Positions 40,235 to 49,733 of a DNA stretch of 50,371 nt are shown here, one piece after another; the first letter of the stretch is position 1, and each line of letters begins with the position of its first letter. Source of the DNA: Pseudomonadota bacterium (lineage in GTDB: Bacteria > Myxococcota_A > Polyangia > Haliangiales > Haliangiaceae); contig JAKSDA010000165.1 of the NCBI GenBank assembly GCA_022360315.1, positions 1-50,371 of the forward strand, written 5' to 3'. The position numbers and the translations under genes are program-made. The notes beneath the pieces were generated by a model. The model was not told the origin of the DNA. It was given only the letters and a program-made list of their open reading frames with translations, and did no database searches.

Positions 40235-41869
40235 ATGAAGCACGAGAGAGCCCAGCTGATACGCGCTGCCCTGCCGCGTATCGGTGTCGATCTGGTGCTG
40301 ATCAATCTCGCCCTGATCCTGGCCATTATCGGCCGTATCATCATTGTTGTTTTTCTCGAAAAAGACCAATCGCTGCGCTGGGCTGTGACCCACACCCTGC
40401 GATTGTACGGCCACAATGTCGCTCTGGTCGTGGGTATCACACTAGCCATTTTTTTGGCCTCGGGAATGTACAGCCGCAAGCGGTTTTATGCCGGCCAGTA
40501 CAAGTTATGGGCCATTCTGCAGGCCAGCGGTGTGGCCGGCCTGGTTTTCACCTCGGTGGTCTATCTGATGCGGACGCCGCTGGATTTGCCGCGCAGCACG
40601 ATCGTGGCGACCTTTGCCGGGGTATTCATTTTTTGCGGCGGTATTCGGTACATCAAGTGGTCCTTGGCCGCTCACCTCGGCTCCCGGTCGCCGGTCGTAG
40701 ACGACCTGCGCAGCGAGCCGCGTCGCATTCTGGTCATTGGCGGTGCTGGATATCTCGGCTCGGTACTGTGCCGCCAGCTCCTGGACGAGGGCTACCAGGT
40801 GCGGGTGCTCGACGTGCTCATGTTCGGCGATGGGGCCATTGCCGATCTGTACGAGAATCGCGACTTCGAGCTGATTCAGGGTGATTTTCGCCATATCGAG
40901 GTGGTGGTCAGAGCGGCGGTCGACATCGATGCAGTGATTCATCTCGGTGCCATCGTGGGCGATCCGGCCTGCGCCGTCGACGAGGATCACTCGGTGGACG
41001 TCAACTACGCGGCGACGCGCATGATCCGCGAGGTGTGCCGGGGTTATGGCATCCGGCGATTTCTCTTTGCCTCGACCTGCAGCGTGTACGGTGCCTCGGA
41101 CGAGATCGTGGAGGAGCGTTCGGCGCTCAATCCGGTCTCGCTCTATGCTCATACCAAGGCCGAGTCGGAGCGGGCTCTACTCGAAAAGCACGACGACGAC
41201 TTCAGCCCGACCATCCTGCGTCTGGCCACGGTTTTTGGCTTGTCGCCGCGGCCGCGGTTTGACCTAGTGGTCAATCTGGTCACGGCCATGGCTGTGGTCG
41301 AGGGCAAATGCGCCATTTTTGGCGGCGAGCAGTGGCGGCCGTTTGTCCACGTCTCGGATGTGGCCCGGGCCATGATCGCGGTGTTAAAAGCGCCCGAGTT
41401 TGTGGTTGCCGGTCAGATCTACAACGTGGGTGACGACAGCAACAACATGCAGCTGCGCGAGGTCGGCGATCTGGTCGAAGAGCTGATTGCCGGGGCCGAC
41501 GTGGTCCGCCAGGAAGACGATGTCGATCTCCGCAATTATCGGGTCTCGTTCCACAAGATCCGCGATCAGCTGGGATTTACCGCCCTGCGCGATGTTCGCT
41601 CGGGCATCGAGGAGCTCCGCGACCAGTTGAGCGCCGGCCGGCTGCGCGATTTTCGCCACGAGCGCTACAGCAACTTGAACTACCTCAAGCGGCTGCGCCA
41701 GGTCGGCCATCCCGGCGCCAAACGCATCGAGACCGAGGATGGCGTGATCATTCCGTTCCAGCCAGCCAGCGCGTCGCGACCGGCCTCGTTGCCCCGGGTC
41801 ACTCTTGCTCGTGGTCCGGTGACGAGACTGTCGGCCAGCGCCAGCGGCAGCATGAAAGCCCAGCACTGA
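40235..41869 (+). CDS. Membrane-linked NAD-dependent sugar epimerase/dehydratase
   Basis: 544 residues from ATG 40235 (AGAGGAG 6 bases upstream). The first 160 residues contain four transmembrane helices (about 15-40, 60-78, 92-112, 122-140), a layout known from CapD/WbpM-type polysaccharide dehydratases. The soluble domain from about 165 is an extended SDR with G-G-A-G-Y-L-G-S (169-176), A-S-T-C-S-V-Y-G and Y-A-H-T-K, so the catalytic Tyr and Lys are kept as in GalE-type epimerases; in WbpM-type enzymes the Tyr is replaced. So this appears to join a CapD-like membrane anchor to a GalE-like catalytic domain. Likely makes an NDP-sugar for the adjacent glycan pathway. The C-terminal 50 residues are Arg/Ser-rich. 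Confidence 0.85.
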   Translation: MKHERAQLIRAALPRIGVDLVLINLALILAIIGRIIIVVFLEKDQSLRWAVTHTLRLYGHNVALVVGITLAIFLASGMYSRKRFYAGQYKLWAILQASGVAGLVFTSVVYLMRTPLDLPRSTIVATFAGVFIFCGGIRYIKWSLAAHLGSRSPVVDDLRSEPRRILVIGGAGYLGSVLCRQLLDEGYQVRVLDVLMFGDGAIADLYENRDFELIQGDFRHIEVVVRAAVDIDAVIHLGAIVGDPACAVDEDHSVDVNYAATRMIREVCRGYGIRRFLFASTCSVYGASDEIVEERSALNPVSLYAHTKAESERALLEKHDDDFSPTILRLATVFGLSPRPRFDLVVNLVTAMAVVEGKCAIFGGEQWRPFVHVSDVARAMIAVLKAPEFVVAGQIYNVGDDSNNMQLREVGDLVEELIAGADVVRQEDDVDLRNYRVSFHKIRDQLGFTALRDVRSGIEELRDQLSAGRLRDFRHERYSNLNYLKRLRQVGHPGAKRIETEDGVIIPFQPASASRPASLPRVTLARGPVTRLSASASGSMKAQH

Positions 41870-41947
41870 ACAGAAACACATTGATCGTGGACACTGCATC
41901 CAATGTGACTGTGTAGGAGCGCCCCGGTCATTGCCGGCTGAACGAGT

Positions 41948-43087
41948 CTATGCCGTCGTCCGGGCCAACTCACTGGTGTAAATGCACTCAATGCGCTGGA
42001 CATGGCGCTCGATGCCAAACTGGCTGGCTGCCATCACAGTCCAGGCCCTCTCGGGCGAGGAAACACGGCGAGCTCGCATTTCGTCCAAGGCGTCCAACCA
42101 TGCATCGACCCGACCGAGCGGTCGCCGGACCACCAGGTCGTCCCGCACGATCACTTCGCCGCTCACCCGGTCGCTGATTACACAGGGGAGTCCCGCTGCC
42201 TGGGCCTCGAGTACCACGATGCCAAAGCCTTCCCACAAGCTGGGCAATACCAGCACATCGAAGGCCGAAAGCAATTCGGCAATATCGCGGCGCTGGCCGG
42301 TGAACAGGCAGCTATGGGCCAGGCCGCGCGCGTGCACTGCGCGCTCGATATCGGATCTGCGCTCGCCATCGCCGACCAGGACAAACCTGTGGTCTCGGCG
42401 ACCGCGGGCCTGGCTGGCCCGGGCGAGGTCGACCAGAAATTCGTGGTTCTTGGCCGGGACAAACCGTCCGATATGGCCGATGACCACATGGCTATCGGCC
42501 AGGCCGAGGGCTCGCCGGGTGGCTGTCCGGGTCTCGGGGCCGATGTGGGCAAATCGCGCAAAATCGTAGCCGATGGGAAGTACGGCGTATTTGCCCCAGG
42601 TTTGCCAGTCCGGCCCAAAGAGGGCGCGCACGGCTGCGCTCGAGGTGCCCAGGCCGCAGGTTGCAGTGGCGTGCAAGGCAGCCCGCATGGTGTGCCGGTA
42701 CACGGTGCGCCACGGCGAATCGCCGGCGGTTGGCACGTTGGTGTGACTGTGGGCAATCCGACCGGGTATACCGAGCAGCTTAGCCAGGCCGAGAATGTAG
42801 CCCGAATAAAAATTCACATGGCTGTGAATGGCGTGGCAGGGATGCCGGGCCAGAAGCGAAAGCAGCGCCGCGGCATAACGGGGTGGGTTGCGATACGAAT
42901 CGATGATGTGAATGGCCGAGCCCAGACTGCGAATTTCATCGTCGAATTCACCGGGCCGGGTGCGGTGGACCAAAAAGTCGAAGTGAAAGCGATCGCGGTC
43001 GATATGGCGCAGGACGTTCATGAGCCAGGTCTCGGCACCGCCTTGCCCCATGCGGCCGACCACGTGGAGAATACGCATTTCACTCAT
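41948..43087 (-). CDS. GT4-family glycosyltransferase
   Basis: 379 residues from ATG 43087 (second ATG at 43078 has a better-looking GAGTGA upstream). Transfers a sugar from an NDP-sugar to a glycan acceptor; GT-B fold. The start R-I-L-H-V-V-G-R-M-G-Q-G-G-A-E-T is typical of GT4 members acting in exopolysaccharide synthesis; the C-terminal half has G-R-F-V-P-x-K-N-H (nucleotide phosphate contact) and E-G-F-G-I-V-V-L-E-A-Q, the E-x7-E motif of retaining GT4 enzymes. Last gene of the minus-strand arm, 12 bases after the Wzy-like gene. Confidence 0.93.
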   Translation of the reverse strand: MSEMRILHVVGRMGQGGAETWLMNVLRHIDRDRFHFDFLVHRTRPGEFDDEIRSLGSAIHIIDSYRNPPRYAAALLSLLARHPCHAIHSHVNFYSGYILGLAKLLGIPGRIAHSHTNVPTAGDSPWRTVYRHTMRAALHATATCGLGTSSAAVRALFGPDWQTWGKYAVLPIGYDFARFAHIGPETRTATRRALGLADSHVVIGHIGRFVPAKNHEFLVDLARASQARGRRDHRFVLVGDGERRSDIERAVHARGLAHSCLFTGQRRDIAELLSAFDVLVLPSLWEGFGIVVLEAQAAGLPCVISDRVSGEVIVRDDLVVRRPLGRVDAWLDALDEMRARRVSSPERAWTVMAASQFGIERHVQRIECIYTSELARTTA

Positions 43088-43099
43088 GGCAAGAGGAGT

Positions 43100-44641
43100 T
43101 TAGCGGCGGGTTTTGCGATTGCAGATCAGAATGAGGAGAAAGGCCGGAACCGCGGCTTTGGTCAGGGCAAATGACAGCAGATTGTTGAAATCCGAAACCA
43201 GCGTGGACAGAAACCAGTTGGCGACAAACGGCGCGATGAACAACCTCGCGTCGTACTCTTGCCACGATAAAAAATGCCGCCGGTACGCGCCCATGAGGGC
43301 GCCCAGGACCGCGAAGGCAAAGAGCACCCCGACAAAATGAAAATTGAGCATGGCCTCGCCGGCCAGGCCGAATACTTTGGAGAAGCGATCGCCATACGGC
43401 GAGGGGCCGCCAAAATGCAGCTTCATGCCGGCATAAGATTTGCGCGCGAAGCGCGGTCGGCCGGCCCAGATCCAGCTGGGCAAAAATACCCGTGGTACCG
43501 CCTCGGCATAGGTCGCCCCCCATTCGAGCTGATAACGCGACCCGGCGGTGACCAGCCGGTAGACCATGAACGCCTGAATGTCGGCCCGGCTCAGATCGGC
43601 CACGACCAGGCGTTTCACCGTACGGCCCGAGCGCTCGGACAACTGGGCGACACCGCTCGATTCTTGGTAGCGTTCGAAGACCTGGTAGCCGTACGCTTTG
43701 TACAGGCCGTACAGATACATGAACAGAAACACCGGGATCAAACCGGCCAGGATGATCCGCGCGTCGAGCCGGCGCCAGAAATAGTGAAGGATGCCCACCG
43801 CCCAGAACAGGGTCCACACCGTGGCCGCGCGACTGCCGCGCAGCCCGCTGGCGATAAAAAACAGGCCAAGAACCAGAAGCAGCACGATAAAGGCGACCGA
43901 GTAGTTGGTTTTTTCGCGGTCGTGACGCGACCTGAGCACGGTCAAGGTGATGAGGAGAATGAGGGGAAACGCGCCGCCGAGCAGGGTGTACTTGAACTGC
44001 CCGCTGGCATAGATCAAGGCCTCGGTCCGGAGGCCGCGGATCTGGCCGGTCAGACCACCAAAGCGCATCCACAGGTAGGCCTGAGCCAGACCTGTGATGA
44101 TCAGAGCCGGAAACAAGATGATGAGGGCGCGATTTTCATCGACCAGCCAGCGCCGGGGCCGAAATCGCAGGTACCTGAAGACCAGCCTGGCCACGCCATT
44201 GTAGAGCAAGAGGCCCACTGCGTTGAGTCCTGCCATGATGCCGAGCCAGGGTCGCCAGTCCTGTGGACTCGGTGCCACGTCGTAGTCGTAGTCCCAAAGA
44301 GCGATGGCCAGCGGGGCGATCACAAAGAGGTGTACGCCCAGGATACCGATCACACCTTTGGGGTCGAACGGGTCACATCGACCGGTGAGCCATTCGACCG
44401 CATCCTTGCCGATGATCAGTCCGCACGCGATGATCGGGACGAGAAACCAATGCATCAGATCGGGCTCGATCAGGGTCAGGACGCTGATCGTCGCCAACAG
44501 GACAAAGCAATAGACCAGGTACCAGTCGCGGCGCTGGCCCCGATGACCGGGCAGCCGCTGATTTGCATTGCTCGCCGGGACGTCCGGCCGCACGCCATGC
44601 GCGCCGCTAGATAACATGCCAGCCCTCGGCATGGTTTTCAT
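43100..44641 (-). CDS. Wzy-like O-antigen/exopolysaccharide polymerase
   Basis: 513 residues from ATG 44641, 7 bases after the stop of the flippase gene; ATG 44617 with GAGGG upstream is an alternative start. About ten to twelve hydrophobic helices with a long polar loop near 330-430. The general pattern (oligosaccharide repeat-unit polymerase) and the neighbours (flippase upstream, glycosyltransferase downstream) support a Wzy role: joining lipid-linked repeat units in the periplasm. Sequence similarity within Wzy proteins is low, so the call leans on topology and context. Confidence 0.75.
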   Translation of the reverse strand: MKTMPRAGMLSSGAHGVRPDVPASNANQRLPGHRGQRRDWYLVYCFVLLATISVLTLIEPDLMHWFLVPIIACGLIIGKDAVEWLTGRCDPFDPKGVIGILGVHLFVIAPLAIALWDYDYDVAPSPQDWRPWLGIMAGLNAVGLLLYNGVARLVFRYLRFRPRRWLVDENRALIILFPALIITGLAQAYLWMRFGGLTGQIRGLRTEALIYASGQFKYTLLGGAFPLILLITLTVLRSRHDREKTNYSVAFIVLLLVLGLFFIASGLRGSRAATVWTLFWAVGILHYFWRRLDARIILAGLIPVFLFMYLYGLYKAYGYQVFERYQESSGVAQLSERSGRTVKRLVVADLSRADIQAFMVYRLVTAGSRYQLEWGATYAEAVPRVFLPSWIWAGRPRFARKSYAGMKLHFGGPSPYGDRFSKVFGLAGEAMLNFHFVGVLFAFAVLGALMGAYRRHFLSWQEYDARLFIAPFVANWFLSTLVSDFNNLLSFALTKAAVPAFLLILICNRKTRR

Positions 44642-44647
44642 GGTACT

Positions 44648-45895
44648 TCATGGTCGTTGATTGCGATAGACGTAGAAAAAGACGGCCCCGTTCATGAGCA
44701 GATTGGCGCAGGTCGCGATGATGGTCGCCCAGGCCGCTCCGTCCAGGCCGTGGCGCGGGATGAGCACTGCTGACGACAGGGTGGTCACGGCCACAAGCAC
44801 TGCGGTGATGGTGCTCTGCAGTTTGAAGAATCGAGCGGCCGAAATGGCCACACCGAGAAATGTGTTGAGAAACGAGACAGCTGCAGCGCCCATCAAGAGC
44901 ACCAGAATGTGACTGTGTTTGGCGTACTCGGGCGTATAGGCCAGGGCCAAAAAAATCTCGCCGACCAGTAGAGCGCCGATCACGCCAGCCGTGCCGATCA
45001 CGGCGGCAACCAGCAGCATCTTGATCACAAGCACGCCGTAGGCGCGTCGTTCGGTGGTGTAGAGTGCGGCCAGCCGCGGACTGGCCGACCGGCCCAGGGC
45101 GGCGACGATCATCTGGCCGGCCAGGACAAAATAGGCGATGGCGGCAAAGTAGGCCAGCTCGTTTTCTCCCAGCACGCCGTCGATGAAATAGCGCGGTACA
45201 TTGGAGTTGAGCGAGATGCATGCCACAGCCACGCCGAGCGGCAGGGTGGTGGTGAACAGCTGTTTCAGTGCCGAGAGGCGCCAGTCGGGTGCCAGTCGGG
45301 ATTGTGCGACCAGGTCTCGCACTGTCGGTACATCGTAAATCACGAGGGTGCCCAGTCGCCCGGCCACAATTCCGGCCACAGCTGTGTGGATACTGTTGGT
45401 GGCCATGAGAGCCGCGCAAAAAAGCACTGTCGAGGCGGCGGCTTCCACGGCGTTGCCGGTGGCAGGAATATCGAGTCGTTCGTGTTTGTGGGCCAGGCCG
45501 AGCCAGATATCGCGCAGTGCGGTGACGCCCTGGGCGGTGGCCACGAGGAGGATGAGAACGGCCCGGCTGCCCGGGCCGTAGACGGCCAGTGCAACGGCCA
45601 CACTGGCGGCCACTGCGACGATTGTGGTGAGCAGGCGGAGAGCGTGATAGACGCCGAATGGATGGCTGTCTTTGGTGTCTGTGATGAGGACCAGGCGCAG
45701 GTTCATCTGCGCCAGAGCGCTCAGCGGAGTGGCCACGGCCAGGGCGAGCGAGAAATCACCGACCACGCGTTCGTCGGCCAGTTTGGCCAGCACGATGAAC
45801 ATGATCCACTTGGCGCCATTGACCAAAGCATTGCCGGCGAACGACCAGATAAAGTTCTGCCGCAGCGACAGTCGGCGTGGAGGAGAGGCTGCCAT
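44648..45895 (-). CDS. Wzx-like polysaccharide flippase
   Basis: 415 residues from ATG 45895; a GTG at 45910 (15 bases after the previous stop) is an alternative. About twelve transmembrane helices; the start S-L-R-Q-N-F-I-W-S-F-A-G-N-A-L-V-N-G-A-K-W resembles the first helix of PST/MVF flippases. Moves undecaprenyl-linked repeat units across the inner membrane. It lies between the sugar epimerase and the Wzy-like polymerase, the usual order for a Wzx/Wzy locus. Confidence 0.85.
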   Translation of the reverse strand: MAASPPRRLSLRQNFIWSFAGNALVNGAKWIMFIVLAKLADERVVGDFSLALAVATPLSALAQMNLRLVLITDTKDSHPFGVYHALRLLTTIVAVAASVAVALAVYGPGSRAVLILLVATAQGVTALRDIWLGLAHKHERLDIPATGNAVEAAASTVLFCAALMATNSIHTAVAGIVAGRLGTLVIYDVPTVRDLVAQSRLAPDWRLSALKQLFTTTLPLGVAVACISLNSNVPRYFIDGVLGENELAYFAAIAYFVLAGQMIVAALGRSASPRLAALYTTERRAYGVLVIKMLLVAAVIGTAGVIGALLVGEIFLALAYTPEYAKHSHILVLLMGAAAVSFLNTFLGVAISAARFFKLQSTITAVLVAVTTLSSAVLIPRHGLDGAAWATIIATCANLLMNGAVFFYVYRNQRP

Positions 45896-45925
45896 GGCCA
45901 AGTTTGCCACTGCCGGGTCGGCCGG

Positions 45926-46885
45926 TCATTGCCGGTAGAATGCGATGACTTCCCCGAGGGTCTGGTCCAGGCTCTTTTTTTGTGCAAATCCGATCAGAGC
46001 CGCGGCTTTCTCGGTGCTCGGCACTCGCCGCGGCATGTCCTCGAAGCCCTCCTCGTAAGCTTCGTCGTAGGGAATGAAGATGATTTCCGAGTCGGACCCG
46101 GCCAGTTCTTTGATCCGTTCGGCGAGTGCGAGAATCGAGATTTCGTGCTGGCTGCCCAGGTTGTACACCTGGCCCGCGGCTGCGGGATTGGCCATCAGGG
46201 CGGGCAGTGCTGTGACCACGTCGGTGACGTTGAGAAAACACCGGGTCTGGCGGCCGTCTCCGTAGACTGTGATGGGTTTTTTGGCCAGCGCTTGCCGGAC
46301 AAAGCGCGGAATGACCATGCCGTATTGACCGGTCTGACGCGGTCCCACCGTATTGAACAGCCGGACCACCACGGTGGGAACGTGTTTTTCTTTCCAGTAG
46401 GCTAGGGCCAAGAATTCGTCCAGTGCTTTGGAACAGGCGTACGACCAGCGGCCCTTGGTGCTCGGTCCCATGACCAGATCGCTGTCTTCGCGAAACGGCA
46501 GGTCTTTGCTCTTGCCGTACACTTCGGAAGTCGAGGCGACCAGGACCGGTTTTTTATTTTTGGTGGCACAGTGCAAAACCACCTCGGTGCCGTGCACATT
46601 GGTCTCGATGGTGTGGACTGGGCTCTTGACGATCAGTTGCACGCCGACAGCAGCGGCCAGGTGGTAGATGACATCGGCCTGGTCGACCAGTGCAGCCACG
46701 ACCGATTCGTCGAGCACAGTGTCGACGACCAGCCCGAAGTTCTCGCGGTCTTGCAGATGGCGAACATTGTCGCGCGAGCCGGTGCTCAGGTCGTCGAGCA
46801 CAGTCACCGAGTGTCCGAGTTCTAGAAGGTGTTCTGCGAGGTGTGAGCCGATAAAGCCGGCGCCCCCGGTGATCAGTGCGCGCAT
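45926..46885 (-). CDS. NAD-dependent nucleotide-sugar epimerase/decarboxylase
   Basis: 319 residues from ATG 46885, with GTGGAG upstream. Extended SDR: T-G-G-A-G-F-I-G-S-H (7-16), D-D-L-S-T-G-S, S-T-S-E-V-Y-G and Y-A-C-S-K catalytic residues, R-L-F-N-T-V-G-P-R-Q. Closest in pattern to UDP-glucuronate decarboxylase/4-epimerase and UDP-glucose 4-epimerase; the exact reaction cannot be read. First gene of the minus-strand glycan arm. Makes a precursor for the repeat unit assembled by the downstream gene products. Confidence 0.9.
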   Translation of the reverse strand: MRALITGGAGFIGSHLAEHLLELGHSVTVLDDLSTGSRDNVRHLQDRENFGLVVDTVLDESVVAALVDQADVIYHLAAAVGVQLIVKSPVHTIETNVHGTEVVLHCATKNKKPVLVASTSEVYGKSKDLPFREDSDLVMGPSTKGRWSYACSKALDEFLALAYWKEKHVPTVVVRLFNTVGPRQTGQYGMVIPRFVRQALAKKPITVYGDGRQTRCFLNVTDVVTALPALMANPAAAGQVYNLGSQHEISILALAERIKELAGSDSEIIFIPYDEAYEEGFEDMPRRVPSTEKAAALIGFAQKKSLDQTLGEVIAFYRQ

Positions 46886-46960
46886 GGTTGCTCCACTGTT
46901 CTCGTCGTTGATCGAAGCGTAAGGATATACCTACCGGCCGTGACAGTGGAGGCGTCGACG

Positions 46961-47056
46961 GGTCGAGGCCCGAAGCCGAGAGCGAGACCGAAGCCCGGAG
47001 GCCGAGGCCCGAAGCCGAGAGCGAGACCGAAGCCCGGAGGCCGAGGCCCGAAGCCA
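46961..47056. repeat. Two and a half tandem 39-bp units
   Basis: Units at 46961-46999 and 47000-47038 are identical apart from one base; a third, partial copy runs to 47056. The consensus is very GC-rich (begins GGCCGAGGCCCGAAGCC). It lies just upstream of the glycan epimerase gene. In one minus-strand frame it would encode a 13-residue Ala/Ser/Gly/Leu repeat, which I do not take as coding. Confidence 0.9.
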
Positions 47057-47084
47057 CGAGCGTGTCGGGTCGGGACAGGCCCCG

Positions 47085-47231
47085 GGATTAGGTGCGGACT
47101 AGGTGCCCCGGACTAAGTGCCTGGACTAAGTGCCTGGCACCCCCGGGACTAGGTGCGCGGGACTAGGTGCCAGGGGGGGGCCAGGCACCTCGGGGCCGCA
47201 CCTCGGGGCCAGGCCAGGGGGGCCAGGCACC
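47085..47231. repeat. Dispersed-type GGACTARGTGC repeat cluster with inverted copies
   Basis: Six direct copies of GGACTAGGTGC (or GGATTAGGTGC/GGACTAAGTGC) start at 47085, 47096, 47110, 47123, 47146 and 47160. Then inverted words (AGGCACCT at 47183-47190, 47224-47231) pair with AGGTGCC, and GTGCCTGGCAC at 47130-47140 is a short palindrome. G-runs (8 bases at 47173-47180) lie inside. It resembles small palindromic intergenic elements; it marks the start of the accessory region. Confidence 0.8.
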
Positions 47232-47389
47232 TCCGGCGTTGTAACCGGTCGAGTACCGGTCGTCTCCACGACAAAATCCTGTTGGATCAAGGGGATAGAA
47301 TTCATCGGCGAGACGCCCAAAAACGCGTCGAAGGGCCGGAATCCGATACTCTACTGGGCCGGCAATGGCCTCGTAAGCTAACCAATCAA

Positions 47390-47658
47390 GCACCGCCCTG
47401 GCCGGCCAATGGCGAGCCTACCACAGGGCCATCATCGGCCGCCATCGCCCTTCGGAAGGCTCTGGAGTGGCGGCAGATGATCAAGGGGTCCGGCAGGCAG
47501 ATATTGCCCGGCAAGAGGGGATCACCCGGGCCAGGGTTACCCAGGTGATGAAGTTGTTGAACCTATCCCAGGACATTCAAGAGCGTCTCTTGGACGAAGA
47601 TCCCGGTGTAGCTGCCTGGAGCATTCGGCGGGCTATCCGGGCGGCAAAGTTTTCGTGA
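47390..47658 (+). pseudogene. Frameshifted recombinase-associated HTH protein
   Basis: The end of this stretch (from about 47480) encodes Q-A-D-I-A-R-Q-E-G-I-T-R-A-R-V-T-Q-V-M followed by two more helices, the helix-turn-helix of a family that accompanies or ends site-specific recombinases in many Myxococcota and Planctomycetota (from memory). Upstream, another frame from about 47390 encodes A-L-R-K-A-L-E-W-R-Q-M-I-K, the usual lead-in of the same proteins. The two frames join near 47485-47495 beside a GGGG, so a single-base indel separates them. No start codon joins the parts. I read it as a relic of a mobile element. Confidence 0.65.
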
Positions 47659-47786
47659 GATCCCGAGTTACCGTTGTGATTTCAATGGGTTGACGGGTGT
47701 GCTACCAAGGACTGGTAAGGTGGCAATGATAGGGAGTTCGATCTGGAAAGATCTCGGTAGATCGAGCCCGAGAGGAACGGGCCGGC

Positions 47787-49733
47787 TTGAACGTGGCAGA
47801 GAGCTTCTCTAACCTCATCCTGGAAATGGGTCGGGGACGAAAAGATGGCCCTCGTGGGCCACGAGACAAAGAACGGGATCTGAGTCCGCTACGAGTTGCA
47901 AGCCCGGGGAAACCGACGAGAGTGCAGGCAAGGTATGGAGGCCCAGGGCAGAATAGCCCCAGTACTCCGTCAGCTGCTCCATCGTCGCCCGTGCAGCGAA
48001 CCCCATCCACAGGCTCCACAGGCTCCAACGATGAATACGATTGGAACAACGATCCCAACATGCTGGCGGCGTATGGATTTTGTCCGCTAGAGTCAGAGAG
48101 CAATGATCAGAGCCATGAGCCTGCCTCCTCGCCGACATCGTCAGCATCGATCGATTCGCCCCGGCCTGCCATCAACAAGCCCGGCTTCATTGACAACGAT
48201 GATGGCTCCAATATTCGCACAGGTCCTGCCGAACTATTTGGCCAACCCTTGACTGCACAACCATTACCGCCTGCAACCAGGGTTTTTGTCAGCGGTCAGC
48301 ATCCCGAAGCACCCACGTGGTGGTACGCCAGTGCTCATCTGCCCGAGGCAATAGTCAGGGGTTACGTCCAGAATTTTCGGGTCAACACCGACCTACCTGA
48401 GCCCAGCGCCAAACTCTACCAGATCAAATCTGCTGATACAGTCGAGGCGCTTGCCCGAAGGGAGTTCTCTGCTTCGGTTCGAGACGGCCACGATCTTCGC
48501 TATTACGAAAACGTTCTTTTGGCCGTCAATCGAGACAAGAATCGAGCCGGCATCAAGGGGACATTTCAGGATCCCGGCATCTTTGGCGGTGGCGCCAACA
48601 ATATCCAGCTGGAAGCTGGTCGTCGAATTTGGCTGGTGAGTCCGGCATACGCTCGCTCCCTGGAGGGCATGGTCCCCGATGGTTCTTTGACCAATGGCGG
48701 TTACGCCAAGGTCAAACGAGTTCTCGGGCATATCGATGACCTGGTCCAGAGTGTTACGGACTCGCCACAGTACTTCGGTGAGGTTGCAGGCGAGTATGCC
48801 GAAGCCATCAAGGATCATTTGCCCGAAATTATCGGGATCACAGCCGGCTTTATCCTGGCCGAGTCTGCATCGGCCTTTTTGGCGGCTACTCCCACTGGAG
48901 TCGGGCAGCTCGCCGCTGTCGTGATCCAGCTCGGACTGGCTGCATTTGGTGCCTCGTTTGCCATTGATGCCGGCATTGAGGCCCTGAAACACGGCGAACA
49001 ATGGCTCACCCTGGCCTGGACGGCAAAGGGAGACCCGAGCATGCTAACCGAGGCCAGCAAAGAGTTTTTGAAAATGCTGGTCAGCATTGCCACAGTGGCT
49101 CTGGCTATCCTGGGAGTCCGTGGCAACGTGGGCAAAGGGCTGAAAATCGCCGATGCCATCAAGATTCAGCCGCCAAAAGTCGGTTGGTCACCGGCGATGG
49201 TCACTCCTGAAGGTGTTGTTGTTCCTGGCGGTCCTGTATTCACTCCAGGCAGCATCGCAACGTCTGGCCCGGTTGATATTGGCATCAGTGCAATGACCGG
49301 GATTGGCTCAGGCGGCAGCAAGATCAAACCCGGCGAATCGAAAGCTACTGACAAGGCAGGCAAAGAACGAACAAACGAGACTGGGCATGACAGTCCAACC
49401 GACGCAACGGGCGAAGTCAAATGGACGTCTCATGGTGGTAAACACGTGCCGAGTAATAAGGTCTCATGGGCAGAGATTGTTAAGGGAACCAAGCGGGGAC
49501 CTGCGAAGTACAAAAATGGGGTCAACATCGAGGCTTTGGAACGACACGTTTGGCAGGAAGGAACGAACGTCACCAATGGAAAGCCTTGGAAAGTGATGGA
49601 GTTCGCAGACGAAATTGGCGCTAGCGGAGGCAAATCGAGCCGGTGGGTACGTGTAGAAGAATCAGCCAGTACGATCCATGGACACCCAATCACGGAAGCC
49701 GAGTTCAGAAAACTCACAAAAGTACGGAAATGA
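47787..49733 (+). CDS. Polymorphic toxin with delivery domains and C-terminal toxin module
   Basis: 648 residues from TTG 47787 (AGAGGA about 11 bases upstream); GTG 47793 and ATG 47826 are alternatives. Order: disordered Pro/Ser-rich N-terminus (1-150); an SH3-like segment with H-P-E-A-P-T-W-W-Y and V-R-G-Y-V-Q-N-F-R-V-N-T (about 165-205), then a LysM-like segment (Y-Q-I-K-S-A-D-T-V-E-A-L-A), as in the leading domains of contractile-injection or T6SS-linked effectors; a hydrophobic helical region (about 330-450); a low-complexity linker rich in Gly, Lys and Asp; and a toxin-like end of about 110 residues containing K-H-V-P, E-R-H-V-W-Q-E-G, K-V-M-E-F and H-G-H-P-I. The end may be of the Ntox35/BECR-type RNase group (memory, unconfirmed). 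The overlapping next gene fits an immunity protein. Confidence 0.75.
   Translation: MNVAESFSNLILEMGRGRKDGPRGPRDKERDLSPLRVASPGKPTRVQARYGGPGQNSPSTPSAAPSSPVQRTPSTGSTGSNDEYDWNNDPNMLAAYGFCPLESESNDQSHEPASSPTSSASIDSPRPAINKPGFIDNDDGSNIRTGPAELFGQPLTAQPLPPATRVFVSGQHPEAPTWWYASAHLPEAIVRGYVQNFRVNTDLPEPSAKLYQIKSADTVEALARREFSASVRDGHDLRYYENVLLAVNRDKNRAGIKGTFQDPGIFGGGANNIQLEAGRRIWLVSPAYARSLEGMVPDGSLTNGGYAKVKRVLGHIDDLVQSVTDSPQYFGEVAGEYAEAIKDHLPEIIGITAGFILAESASAFLAATPTGVGQLAAVVIQLGLAAFGASFAIDAGIEALKHGEQWLTLAWTAKGDPSMLTEASKEFLKMLVSIATVALAILGVRGNVGKGLKIADAIKIQPPKVGWSPAMVTPEGVVVPGGPVFTPGSIATSGPVDIGISAMTGIGSGGSKIKPGESKATDKAGKERTNETGHDSPTDATGEVKWTSHGGKHVPSNKVSWAEIVKGTKRGPAKYKNGVNIEALERHVWQEGTNVTNGKPWKVMEFADEIGASGGKSSRWVRVEESASTIHGHPITEAEFRKLTKVRK

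Noticed and set aside
47163..47393. 76-codon minus-strand frame with a partly protein-like start
   Set aside because: Runs through the repeat cluster into Pro/Gly-rich sequence and opposes the recombinase-associated relic; no independent support.
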